From NCBI RefSeq assembly GCF_921293095.1, contig NC_060248.1, positions 16,944,744 through 17,008,743 on the forward strand: a stretch of 64,000 bases of DNA, given 5' to 3'. Below, in pieces: positions 23,617 to 33,569 of the stretch. The number at the start of each line of letters is the position of its first letter. Within the stretch, counting starts at the first letter, position 1. The DNA comes from Ischnura elegans. Taxonomy: Eukaryota > Arthropoda > Insecta > Odonata > Coenagrionidae. The position numbers and the translations under genes are program-made. The notes under the pieces are model-generated. The model was given only the letters and a program-made list of their open reading frames with translations, was not told the origin of the DNA and did not search any database.

Positions 23617-24303
23617 TTGGCATAAATGTTGAACACTCATGACAGTGGCCACTCAAAATATATGGCTTCGGTTGAAGCGTCTCGCTTGTTTTTGTTTTAA
23701 TGATTTATCTTGGATATCGATAAAGATAGCACAAAAATGTAAGTGATGTTTATGAAAGAATTTTTTCGGTCAGAAATGAGTATTCTCTCATCAAGACGAG
23801 TTAAAAATCTCGTAATTTAAATGGGAGGGATAACTCTTATGTTACCTTTAAGCCCGAGGCTTTCCATTTGCTTCCAAGCTCCGCCACGTAGAATTCGTAG
23901 CTTCGCCCTTTAAGATGGAAACATCGCCTGTTGCTTCTGACTGAGTTTGCATCTCTCGAAGTACTGCGCCGAATTAATTTGTGAGCCTTTAATATCAAGA
24001 TTCAGGACAATTTACGGCTTTCGGATTGTTTTTCACTGTGAAGCGATGATCTCGGTCGTTCCTTACCCTCCCTTTATCAATTCCAAGTGTTCCACGTTAG
24101 GAGAGAAATTTTCTTTATTAGTATCAAGCGTTCAAGTGTTTGGCTTCAACTAGAGCAATAGAGGTCACAATCTGCCATTGGCAACATCTTCACTTATGCA
24201 AGTATTGCAGAGTTTTCTGCATCGCGCCCTTTCGATAGACATGGTTGCGACTGTTCGACGCCGACTGCTCGATGGTAATAGTCATCGACCCAGTATCCGA
24301 ATC
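23617..24303. other. No supported feature
   Basis: Only short unassigned ORFs, with no RNA gene or repeat recognised. Confidence 0.4.
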
Positions 24304-24603
24304 CAGGGGCGCAGCCAGGAATTAAGGCTAAGGGGTTTAGGTGAAACTAATACCGAGGTGTGTGGGAGTCTGGAATGCCCACCAGGATAAGCGGTAGGTG
24401 CGAGATTAATAAATTGCGGAATTTTAAGATAAACGGTTCAAAATAGTGAGTTTTACGGCTTTCTGAGGGATATGTTATTAATCCTTACACTATTATATTA
24501 GTAATATCAATCCAATTAAATAAAATGGATTAAACTTAAAAATTTCTGTGACCTCTGGAGGGGGGGGTTTATCCCCCAAAACCCTCCCCTCGCTGCGCCA
24601 CTG
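24304..24603 (+). mobile_element. hAT-type MITE, family A copy 3
   Basis: This is the cleanest copy. It starts CAGGGGCGCAGCCAGG and ends CGCTGCGCCACTG, 300 bp in all, flanked on both sides by TCCGAATC (a perfect 8-bp duplication at 24296-24303 and 24604-24611). It fixes the family boundaries used for the other copies. Confidence 0.93.
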
Positions 24604-24774
24604 TCCGAATCCTTCCAATGGTGCAGGTATAAATTGGATGTCGGAGAACCGCGTCTCGTGAGCCATATGCTGACTATATGACCCTCCGGGTGTTTGGCTC
24701 TTACTCATGACATCGCGTGCGACCGGACGAAAAGTTAATTATGCCCTTAAATAACGAATTAGCGAGGGATCTTT

Positions 24775-24968
24775 CACTCACTCAGTGATTCAACCCGAAA
24801 AGTGGTTTGATTAGGTGAGTGTAGAGCTCACCCCAGACTAAGCCACAGGTGTGTGTCTTTCTTGGCCATTCCTTTACCCGGGCCATCTCGCGCTTGGAGG
24901 ACTTTGATTTAGGATGTCCGAAAGCTTCACACAGGATTTGAAATACCACGATCCCTCGAGGAATAACT
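24775..24968 (-). repeat. tRNA-derived SINE B, truncated copy
   Basis: It aligns with the body of the SINE at 41075-41303: a GATTCAACCCG-like segment, TGTAGAGCTCACCCCAGACTA, and a minus-strand tRNA-like B-box region (near 24930-24945) that is degraded. It is diverged and lacks the intact tRNA head. Confidence 0.6.
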
Positions 24969-24974
24969 TTCACT

Positions 24975-25260
24975 ATTATTATTACTATTAAATTATTATA
25001 CCGATTGAAGTAGGTTAGTATGTGTTCTGTGTAGCATTTAATATGTTTTCTGGCAGACTCCTATTCCTTCATGGACTTCCATCTTAAATTTACAATAAGG
25101 CCTCCTACCTTTCATTCTATCAAAAAATCTTATTCCCTTACTCCCCCTTTTTTCCGAACATTCTATTCTCCAACACCGTTTTCTACTTACCCTTCCCGAT
25201 AAATACTCACTCCATATGTAATCATTAGGAAAGTAATTTCATGTTACTCTTAGAGTATTG
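24975..25260 (-). pseudogene. RTE-like LINE 3' fragment
   Basis: It matches the 3' part of the LINE at 37885-38515 in the same orientation: the ACCGATTGAAGTAGG tail, an ATAAGGCCTCCTACC segment and ACATTCTATTCTCCAACACCG. Its right end matches the plus-strand fragment at 28556 in reverse complement. There is no intact ORF. Confidence 0.65.
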
Positions 25261-25319
25261 GTTTTGAGATGTGTGATATAAACGAGTATATTGACAAGAA
25301 ATTATAAACTTGTGTGGTA

Positions 25320-25741
25320 AAGCCGCAATCACACGGACATTTTTTCCCGTCTTCAGAATGATTGCTCCAGCGATAGCTTTTCAGGGACAAAAGAAATGAT
25401 TGCTCGACCCATCACTTTTTCTGAATCACATGTTCATTCCCAGTGTCCCTATTTCAATCGCTTATACAGTCACTTTCCGTATTTACAACTGTCATTCAAA
25501 TGAAAGTCATTCGTGGCGTTGCAATCGCTGTTTGTGGACGTTAATTCTGATTGGCTGAAGACGGTGGAAGCTATGCGGAAAAGGGGACGTACCGAGTGAT
25601 CGTAAAAGGGATCGAAATTCCATCCCTGGAGGCATCGCGGAAAATGATCGCGAGAAACGATCATTTTTTCGCCATCATTGCAGCGATCGCTGGAGCTGTC
25701 CCTTCAAAGGGATGGAAGAAAATGATTGCGTGATTAAGGCT
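25320..25741. mobile_element. TIR MITE family F, copy 1
   Basis: The left end AAGCCGCAATCACACGGA and right end TGATTGCGTGATTAAGGCTT are imperfect inverted repeats. The interior holds sub-terminal repeats such as GATCGCGAGAAACGATCATT and CAGCGATCGCTGGAG. A second copy is at 45464-45849, and fragments lie at 46570-46594 and 59180-59310. There is no transposase, and the superfamily is unassigned. Confidence 0.8.
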
Positions 25742-26202
25742 TGATTTTTAAAAATTATTGTAGATGCATTTTTTTTCCTTATTCCTATGCTTACCTTGAG
25801 AGATGCTTGCGATTGCAATAGCCCTTTCCTCGACCCAACAACATCCGTGGCCTCGGAATTGAGGTGCACCAATGGGAGTCGGGATTCGATCGTCTACACT
25901 GTTGCATCGACCCACGAGGGATATCCGATTGTTGGGAGTAGAAGGAGGTGGAGGTGGATGCGATTTGGCCCTCTTCCCGGACCCACCGAGTCATGACGAT
26001 GCCAGAAAACCACTGAGTCGCCCCTCGCAGATCCATCCCACGTAAAAACAACCAAACTTCCGTTGAGACTGACCTTCTGTGAGGTGAACAGGGCGAAGTT
26101 TAGGGACGAATGTGAGCAAAGTTCAATCGTTAATCTAGTGGTGCCCTTTAATCGCAAATTTTTCGTTTACGCATATATGAATGGTTCCGTTTTGGTCTCA
26201 AT
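25742..26202. other. No supported feature
   Basis: Several short overlapping frames occur on both strands, none with a known domain. Confidence 0.35.
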
Positions 26203-26462
26203 CAGGGACGCCGACTTACAAAAAATATTTGGGGGGCCCAAACCGGGGATCTTGGCCTGGGAAATTTTATAAGTAGTAAGTTTTAAGTTTTTTAAGCATT
26301 TTAGAAGAGTCATAGGATCAACATTAGAACCCTGATAACTCGAATCTCGATATCTAGACACTCCGGGAAAATCGGCAAGCCTGACACATTTTTTCTTCAC
26401 ACCCATAACGAATTTTTGAGGGGGCTCGGGCCCCCTCCAGCCCCATGGAGTCGGCGCCACTG
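26203..26462 (+). mobile_element. hAT-type MITE, family C
   Basis: The ends CAGGGACGCCGACTT and AGTCGGCGCCACTG are inverted repeats of hAT type. G/C runs sit inside the ends, with an AT-rich core (ATTTTATAAGTAGTAAG, AAGCATTTTAGAAGAGTCAT). The direct 8-bp flanks do not match. An inverted second copy follows at once (26520-26738), suggesting a composite or rearranged insertion. Confidence 0.75.
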
Positions 26463-26519
26463 ACCCGCAATGCACAAATTGTGCGGAAAATCCACAGAGA
26501 AAAAAATCATTCACCTTCG

Positions 26520-26738
26520 CAAAAAATTCGTTTATGGGCGTGAGGAAAAATGTGTCAGGCTTGTCGATTTTCTCCGGAGTTTCCAGATATCGAGATTCGG
26601 GTTATCACGGTTCTAATATTGATCATATGACTCTTCTATAATGCTTAAAAAACTTAAAACTCACTACTTATAAAATTTCCCGGGGCAAGATCCTCGGTTG
26701 GGGCGCCGCCAATATTTTTTTGTAAGTCGGCATCCCTG
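26520..26738 (-). mobile_element. hAT-type MITE family C, inverted partial copy
   Basis: This is the reverse complement of most of 26203-26420. It ends at 26738 with TAAGTCGGCATCCCTG, the reverse complement of the family terminus. Its other end runs into sequence different from the first copy. Together the two copies form a long inverted repeat with arms of about 200 bp. Confidence 0.75.
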
Positions 26739-27234
26739 GTTCAGTTTAAATAATATGCTCCTTGAAATGAAGATTTTCTTCGGAGTCAACCCTGAAAATG
26801 ACCCGTTACGGAAAGTCTTGTGAATGTAGCTTAGTTTCGATTCTAATTTAAATGTTCGTGTTACCCAAATACTATTTTTGTCGTCCGGGTCTGCATACCG
26901 TAAGTTTATTTGTGGATTTTAACTCATCAAAACTATTTTAAACGATCTTGATTGGGCTCTCTGCATCAACAAGGTAAAAAAAATCATTCTAGGATTTAAC
27001 TTGACATTTTTACTGATTCGGATTTTAGACAAGTTTTTTCGAACACCAACCATAAGCATTATAGATGGAATTCAAGGTATGAGAGAGTAGCATTGAAGAT
27101 TTACCAAATTTTGAACTCGTTGTGCTTTTATTTTTATTATAATACTTCTAAATGGCTGCTTCAAGTAAAAACGAATAAGTTATTCCTAATTATGAGGAGT
27201 AATAATAAGTCTGTGAGATTAAGGGTGGTAGGCT
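26739..27234. other. No supported feature
   Basis: AT-rich sequence with no exon, RNA gene or repeat that I can support. Confidence 0.4.
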
Positions 27235-27335
27235 TTGTTCACAGCCTACGTATTAGCCCTCAAAGCTGAAGGTCCATCATTCGATTCCAAGTCAAGAATA
27301 TTCTTTTATGGCAGTTCTTTCGTTGGTCATTCTCA
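27235..27335 (+). repeat. tRNA-derived SINE C, decayed fragment
   Basis: It contains AAAGCTGAAGGTCCATCATTCGATTCC, quoted here in parts as AAAGCTGAAGGTCC and CATTCGATTCC, and a TTATGGCAGTTCTT end. It parallels the intact copies at 27518-27640 and 27688-27830 but is strongly diverged. Confidence 0.5.
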
Positions 27336-27517
27336 AAAAAATGCAAGCCATGGTCTCAGTGACAAGAATGATTTCTTTGATTTTTATTCGGCCCATGCCA
27401 TTGGTTTCAGCGTATGACGTCATTGCAGGTGGGTATTTGGTGGGAGTTCGCGAATCAATTAGGGTCGGAGGTAAGTGTTGACGCATTGCGAGGCCCTAAG
27501 GGGAAATCAGCAAACAA

Positions 27518-27640
27518 GACAAGAATTGCCACGAGAAAAAATTCCTCAGGACATCGAACCACGGACCTTTGGCTTTCCGGGCCACTGCGCAGACCACTAC
27601 GCTATCCAGGTCTTTTAATTCCCATGGCAATTATATCGAG
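27518..27640 (-). repeat. tRNA-derived SINE C
   Basis: The minus strand reads CCTGGATAGCGTAGTGGTCT, then a modified anticodon-arm region, then the B box GTGGTTCGATGTCC. It is bounded by AATTGCCATGGGAA and TGGCAATTCTTG. The 27688-27830 copy lies about 50 bp away in opposite orientation. Confidence 0.7.
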
Positions 27641-27687
27641 GCTCATGGTAGTAGATGTTAGGCCTTCGCGCTCCATCAAGGATGGCA

Positions 27688-27830
27688 ACGCAAGTGAGAA
27701 TTGCCATGGGAATAAAAGAACCTGGATACCGTAGTGGTCTGCGCGGTGGCACGGAAAGCCAAAGGCCCGTGGTTCGATTCCCTGTCCAGGGGAATTTTTC
27801 TCATGGCAATTCTTGTATATTTCACCGCCG
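27688..27830 (+). repeat. tRNA-derived SINE C, best copy
   Basis: The tRNA-like core has a 7-bp acceptor-type stem (CCTGGAT with GTCCAGG), a GTAGTGGTCTGCG A-box region and the B box GTGGTTCGATTCCC. It is flanked by GAATTGCCATG and CATGGCAATTC, which are themselves inverted repeats. The anticodon region (CACGGAAAGCCAAAGGCCCG) folds into an extended stem unlike a normal tRNA, so this is a SINE or tRNA-derived repeat and not a functional tRNA gene. Confidence 0.7.
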
Positions 27831-28066
27831 TTCACGCGGCAGGATTAGGAATATTACCGCAAATGAGAGTTGAATCCTGGAATGCATTGAATTCAATTGA
27901 CGATGACATGGAAAGGGAAGCCTTTGAGAGATCAGTTGGCAAGTAATACTTGAAGAGTTCACATTGAAACGGTAGGTATTAAAACTTCACTCTACAGTTG
28001 TTTAATATGTGCTCTTTTCTTCGTGAAATTGTTAGAAGACCCTTCGAAAACTGCGGGTTGTGCTGG

Positions 28067-28548
28067 TTTGAATCAATAATGATAAATATAATCATTTTAT
28101 GATAATTAAGCTAAGGAAAATGAATCCATTTTGATATTAACTAGGCCAAAATTAAGTGAACAGCAATAATTGTCGAATTGAAGCGGTTATGAAATCTTTG
28201 CGTGAAAGATTTATTTGGTCGATGCGGTACTTTCCTCAATAATAAAAGAAGATCAGACATATTGATCGAACTAATTAACAATCATCAATGGTGAAGAACG
28301 CAATTATTTCTAGCCATTGAGTTCACACAGCCAATGATTGCCATATGATACCACAAAGTATTGAAGCAGAGATTAGTAAAAATGAAAAAGCATACCCTTT
28401 TTCTTGCAATCTATTACTCTGTGTATCATTTAAATCCCTCAATTCTTCAGGTAGCAGTCACCATGAAAAGCCACTAACAATAAGTTACTGTATAATTACT
28501 TCATTGTGAAAACCCCTTATTCTATAATTGATTACTTCAGGAGTAAAT
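28067..28548 (+). repeat. Dispersed repeat E, copy 2
   Basis: Collinear with 23139-23616 at moderate identity. The MKSLRER reading frame (ATG 28189) is broken by stops. It ends about 8 bp before a LINE fragment at 28556. Confidence 0.75.
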
Positions 28549-28555
28549 CTACCGG

Positions 28556-28740
28556 AAGAGTAATATGGAATTACTTTCCTTAGGATTACAGACAGAGTGA
28601 GTATTTAGCGGGAAGTTGAAGAAGGTGTTGGAGGGTAGAATTTTGGGAAAACTAGGGAGGGGAAGGAAGAGAATAGGATTTTTTGATTGAATGAAAGGGA
28701 GGAGGCCTTATTGTGAATTTAAGATTTGTAACTTGGTGGA
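28556..28740 (+). pseudogene. RTE-like LINE 3' fragment
   Basis: It matches the reverse complement of 24975-25260 and the 3' part of 37885-38515: ATTACTTTCCTTAGGATTAC, GTGAGTATTTAGCGGGAAG, GGGTAGAATTTTGGGAAAAC and GGAGGCCTTATTGTGAATTT. There is no intact frame. Confidence 0.6.
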
Positions 28741-29544
28741 CCTTTTGAACAGTCATGATGGAATAATCAAACTTAGTAATTTTCACTGTTATAAAATTTC
28801 AGTGGAAATTAGAAATATTGATCGTCATGTACCTCTCATCCTATTGAATAAAGCAGATGAGTTTGTGACGTCAAGAACTTTTGCTAAGGGGCTCATGGCT
28901 TCTTCGCTGCTCCTCGGCTTCGTGAATTCGTCTCACGCGGTTCGTTGTCATTAAAACTCAAGCGAGGAATTCTTTCCGTCAAAGATCGAGTGTATTTGAA
29001 TGAGTAAATGGACGAGAGAGAGAGATCTTAAGACAAGAAGTAGTGACCTCAGTAGGGTAGTTACTGTGTCTTGGATTGCTCCATCGAATGAGGCACCCAA
29101 TAGTAATGGGACGCGTGGGTCTTTGAGTGGTGGGCGCCATGTTGGTGCCGTGTAGTCCTCGTGCCCATTCCGTGGCCGACCGCAGTGGCCTTATCGATCG
29201 CCAGTGATGGCCGTCCGAGCCGTTGGCCGCCGTTGGCTGCAAGTCCTCACGTAACCCCTCGAGCCGCCGAATCCATCGGTACCACGAACACGGCTTAGGT
29301 TAGAATCGTCCCCCGAGGGGATCATGTGCGGCTACATGCTCTAGCGACACGAGCGACCACAGGCCTCTGCAATACAAGCGGCTACAAGAGAAAGCGGTCA
29401 TACCTACACTACAGGAGACTTCGTAGTGCTCGTCAGTCTGCAGGCACGTAACCTGGGGGGAGGAGGGTTGAGGGCTTTAAAGATTCATTTCTTCCTTGTG
29501 GCGGCGACCCGCGATTCATCTGCTAAGATACATGTGCCCCCACT
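28741..29544. other. No supported exon; GC-richer middle
   Basis: About 29050-29420 is GC-richer, with an 87-codon minus-strand frame of no known domain and an ATGGCGCCCACC context near 29134 on the minus strand. Nothing is firm enough to call. Confidence 0.3.
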
Positions 29545-29852
29545 CAGGGGTGCAGCTAGGAATTAAGGGTAGGGGGGCAACTGGCGCAACTGTTACTGTG
29601 GTGTCTGGGGGTGTGGAAATCCCACCTGGGTAAATGGGAGGTGCTGGAGCCCTCCCCCAGAAAGATTTTCAGATGTATGGTTCAAAATGTAAAGTTTTAC
29701 GGCTGTCTGATGGATATTTTATTAATCCTTACACTATTCTATAAGTAATAATAATCCAATTAAGTGAAATGGATCCAACTTAAAAACTTCTCTGAGCTCT
29801 GGTGGGGGGGGAGGAGTTTCATCCCCCAAAACACCCCCTCGCTGCGCCACTG
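29545..29852 (+). mobile_element. hAT-type MITE, family A copy 4
   Basis: It starts CAGGGGTGCAGCTAGG and ends CGCTGCGCCACTG, with the same interior as the other family A copies. The flanks CCCCCACT and CCCCCATG match 6/8, a decayed 8-bp duplication. Confidence 0.88.
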
Positions 29853-29904
29853 CCCCCATGTATAGATATACCCGTGGACGGTGTCAACATTAAGGCGACG
29901 GACG

Positions 29905-30571
29905 AATAGGGTGGTTTCCTATTATTTTTTTATTGCCTAAATCGAAAGATTATTACTCCTGGAGTACGTATTTCACGCTTTTAGATTTTTAAATTACGTC
30001 ATCTATTTTTCTCGATTAAATAAAAAGTGAAAAATTTCAAGCGCGCGAAAACGCGACGACTAATTATGAATGCTGGGAAAACCCCGTGTGACGTCGTTCT
30101 GGTTCCCGCTGCTGCAAGTGAGGTGACCTTGAGGCGAGGCTTTGAGCGCTAATACGACGCAGGATGCAAGCAGGTAGCAGAGTACCCTGCTAGCAGGTAG
30201 CGCTTGGATAAAATAAGGATTATTTATACCTTATCAAACGAAGGAAACTTTCCGACCTTTGGCAGTTTTAATAGGTGATTATTAAGAGACGTTTCCCTGA
30301 GCTCTGTGTCTCATGCATGCATTGGTAATCTCAGACGATGTAAAACTCCTATCTACTCGTATAGAAACTAGGTCCCTGTGATGTCACGTGGAGTGGCATC
30401 GCATGGGCGCCAATCTGGCCTTTTTCAAATGCGGTTAAAATTGACCACTGCCATTCGTCTAAACTGGGATTTCTAAAACCAAATAATTTGTATATTATGA
30501 ATACACTAATGGTGGGTAACGAATCGCAATCAATGCCTTTCGTTTTCTTTGATGAAGGAAACTACCCTATT
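29905..30571 (+). mobile_element. TIR element G, copy 1 (667 bp)
   Basis: The termini AATAGGGTGGTTTCCT and AGGAAACTACCCTATT are inverted repeats. It is collinear with 41660-42264 and shares long blocks including GAAAAATTTCAAGCGCGCG, CATGCATGCATTGGTAATCT and GTGGAGTGGCATCGCATGGG. There is no ORF, so it is a non-autonomous DNA element. The target duplication is not clear. This copy has about 60 bp near its left end that copy 2 lacks. Confidence 0.85.
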
Positions 30572-30679
30572 GAAGTATCTGGGAGTTACGATAACTTCGA
30601 ACAACGCAACGCAGAGTTTTCGCGGGCTCTTATGAATCTCTAGTTCCCATCTTTTCAGCTGTCAAATGAGTTTCTCATT

Positions 30680-31270
30680 GTCCTATCGTGGGAGACGCAT
30701 ATAAGAAATATTCGTGGCCGAGTCACGAAGAAACTAAGATTCGTGAAGCGTGTTTTCGGAAGATTTTCAGATGAAAAATTAGAGGAGGCGTTATTTCGCT
30801 CTCGTCTAGCCACACCTTGAATATGCAGCGAGCATATGGGATTTGGAGCAGAAAGACTTAATGCGCGAAATACGTCGGAAAGCTGTGCGATTCGTCAAAA
30901 CTTCTACGGGCGTACAGAAAGCGATGCACAAATGTTGAGCGAATTAGACTGGGAGCCGCTAGAATCCCGGAGGCTGCGCGCAAGGCTTAGAACAATTGAG
31001 AATAAGTATCTTTCAGAGCGACACGGAGAACATCATATCAAAGCCCAGCTATGTTTCCAGGTCCTATAGGAACGATAACTTAGGAAAGATATTTTGCCGT
31101 ACATTTTGAGGTGCGGTAATTTGTTTTTACCCCGAATCATAAAGGACTTTATTGAATGCAAGCCATAATTTCGTTAGAGTATTTCCTTATTATTTGCCAG
31201 CGGCTGGCGTTGTCACACCCCTGTCACACGTCTATTCAGGCGGTTTGCGGCGCAGTATGGAGATGTAAGG
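30680..31270 (+). pseudogene. CR1-like LINE: RT C-terminus and 3' UTR
   Basis: The frame-broken translation contains TKKLRFVKRVFGRFSDEKLE, then LEYAASIWDLEQKDL and RKAVRFVK, then a MLSELDWEPLESRRLRARL block (in the 30836-31069 frame). This is the standard C-terminal end of CR1/Jockey-type reverse transcriptases (family pattern PHLEYASSVWDP, QRRAARFV, LGWxxLxxRR). Downstream comes the family 3' UTR with CACACGTCTATTCAGGCGG and a GGAGATGTA tail. Multiple frameshifts make it a dead copy. Confidence 0.8.
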
Positions 31271-31349
31271 AAACCTTTGAACCTCAATTTTTCGAGTATA
31301 GTTAAATAGGCATCCCGCGTACCACACAAGCAACCCGTTCCTCCTCCTC

Positions 31350-31615
31350 CTCCCCTCGAAGCATACGGGGGTTCGGATTGGTGTGGTGGCTGGAGTGTCG
31401 GCTTCCCACCCCGTGGGCTCGGGTTCAAACCCCGACGGTGGCAGAGAATTTTCATTGACTGCCCGATCCCTGCTTGAATGTTGTGTGGAGGACATTTCGA
31501 GCGCAACACTCCGTCCGTCGGATGGGACGTTAATCCGTGGTCCCCTTGGCGCTTTTCGTTAAGAGCGGGCTAATGCCGACACCGGGTTTCTCTCCACCCT
31601 TCTAAAACTTATCCA
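31350..31615 (+). repeat. tRNA-derived SINE D with conserved 3' domain
   Basis: The tRNA-like head has GTGGCTGGAGTGTCGGCTTC and the B box CGGGTTCAAACCCCG. The downstream domain contains GGATGGGACGTTAATCCGTG, CCCCTTGGCGCTTTTCGTTA and CCGGGTTTCTCTCCACCCTT. That 3' domain recurs in truncated form at 31915-32110. It is a Pol III retroposon structure. The 87- and 98-codon minus-strand frames here are incidental. Confidence 0.7.
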
Positions 31616-31914
31616 ACTACGCGAACGACCTCAGCTGTCGGTCATCATCTCCAAGTACCGTACCATACTAATAGCATCCCTGAGTGGCATTCGGGGTGTT
31701 CGGGTTCGAATGCCGGCTAAACCACAATCTTTTTCGTGGCGAGCGTTATCACCAAGCGTTGGCAGATGAAGCCAGCTTGGATCCATTGTACGGTCGATGG
31801 TAACTAAGAAATACCATATTGTTCTATCTTACCTGAAGCAAAAATGCACCGCCCATCATGGTAAATATGGGAGGCATATTCCATTGTTGCCCATGTTTTC
31901 GTTGTACGTACCCC
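31616..31914. other. SINE-adjacent sequence, unassigned
   Basis: It contains CTCAGCTGTCGGTC (shared with 32060) and a second B-box-like GGGTTCGAATGCC near 31700, so it is probably further SINE-derived DNA. Confidence 0.35.
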
Positions 31915-32110
31915 TTAAGGGTACCAACGACGAAAAAATCTGGAAAAGGTACCCTCAGCGCTGGAAAAGGTACCCCTGGCGCCTTTCGCTAAGCGCAGGC
32001 AAACGCCGACGCCAGGTTTCTCTCCAATCTTCCTTACCTACCCCATCCGTCATGGCGCAAATGACCTCAGCTGTCGGTCGATTCCTCCAAATACCATACC
32101 TTCGAGGCAT
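31915..32110 (+). repeat. SINE D, 5'-truncated copy
   Basis: It shares TGGCGCCTTTCGCTAAG, GCCGACGCCAGGTTTCTCTC and GACCTCAGCTGTCGGTCG with 31350-31650 but lacks the tRNA head. The start contains a small duplication (CTGGAAAAGGTACCC twice). Confidence 0.6.
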
Positions 32111-32954
32111 ATTTCTGGCTGCGTGCAGTCTGTCAGTCTGCCATGAACTGTCGGTTCGAACGAGTGACTGAGTTAACGTTCAGCTTATTTTCTGAATATA
32201 TACATAATAATGAAGCTTCGCGTCGAATGGACCAAAAAACAAGAGCTTGTTTGGTGGACCCATTTTTAAAACGAGAATTGATATAGAAATATACACCACG
32301 GGCATGGTGAACACAGTAAGACTGTGATGAATTTTGCAATTTTTAAATGAAACGCGTGGAACTACTTTCAAATATATCTTGCTGTATATATAATATGGTT
32401 TAATAGCTATGCAGCGAAATCCTGGGTTTGTGTCGCTCTGGCCCGAAATCGCAATTCAATTTGAGGATTCGGAAGATGAAAGGGGAAGTTACCATCAATT
32501 GCCGCCAAAACCCCTGGAAATCCAGCCAATTGACGAAATCTAAAGATGAACTTGAAATTTTGAGTTTAATTTATCAATTTTATTAAGAGAGGCTTAAGTT
32601 TAGGTAGCTGTGCAAAATTATAAGCTCAATATAAAATTATCATTCTTTCCTTTATTTGTAGACGGTATTTTTACCCATACTTCGTACAGGCAGCCACAAA
32701 TGGCCATAGTCACGTTCTTTACGTATCGGCTTGATTAAAATAAATTGACGCGAAATTTTCCGCCCTCTTCTAATGAGTTTGTTACGTCATTAGAGTTCGC
32801 GTTTATTGGCTCGTCCATGGAGACACTTTCATTGAGGGAAGGAATCCCTCGCAAAGGTGTAAATAGCGACGAGCCGAACGAAACCGACGCGAAAGTCTGA
32901 GGAGAAGCTGAGATTCGGTGTACCGCCTTGCATGGCATCGCGACGTCATGTCAC
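32111..32954. other. No supported feature
   Basis: AT-rich sequence and short ORFs without recognisable domains. Confidence 0.4.
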
Positions 32955-33020
32955 GATGCCCCCTGCCAAGCACCCTAGAGGTGTCTCGCAGGGTATTACG
33001 TAGATGTAGATGTAGATGTC
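32955..33020 (+). repeat. CR1-like LINE 3' end
   Basis: It has CCCCCTGCCAAGCACC, GCAGGGTATTACGTAGATG and a (GTAGAT)n tail, the same 3' UTR layout as at 31200-31270. It is a short 5'-truncated insertion. Confidence 0.65.
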
Positions 33021-33362
33021 GTGATGTCAACTCATTAGCGAAAGGGTTAAGCCCGTTTGTGTTTCGTCGCGAATAGTGCGAAAAGTAGGCAACAGATCGA
33101 TGAACTGAAAATTATGTGTCTCTTATTATTTCCAACTCTAGTACAACCGAAGTTAACACGTTTATAACGGACGGCTATTATTCTCGTAATTTATTTCCCG
33201 AGCGTTCCGGACGGATGACGAAGTTAAATCATCATTTAGGCGCGTCAACTTAAAAAAATTAAAGAATACCATATTTACTTCGAATTAAGTTTTCAGTTAC
33301 TATTCGATACTTATTATGAATGGACGTATCGTAATTTTTGGTCAGGTAAAGTTATATTTAAA

Positions 33363-33569
33363 GATATTTCGTGGAGTATAGGTCAATGTAAATCAAGTTA
33401 TAGCCAACGAGCGATCGTAACATTTTTATGTAAAAATATTGTATATCGTTGTCATCTTTGTATTTTATATTGTTCATGTTTTCACTTTCATAGTCCTGAG
33501 GATGATTTTAAATAAATCGAAACGTTGGCTATAACTTGGTTTACATTGACCTATACTCCACGAAATATC
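33363..33569. repeat. Inverted repeat with 47-bp arms, Penelope-like sequence
   Basis: The left arm 33363-33409 and right arm 33523-33569 are reverse complements with one mismatch; their core is GTGGAGTATAGGTCAATGTA. The interior carries GTCCTGAGGATGATTTTAAA and AATCGAAACGTTGG, resembling the 3' ends of Penelope-like or other retroelements. It may be a fold-back MITE or a retroelement terminal structure. Confidence 0.65.

Noticed and set aside
27688..27830. Functional tRNA gene
   Set aside because: The anticodon arm is abnormal and near-identical copies are repeated with flanks, so it is a tRNA-derived repeat.
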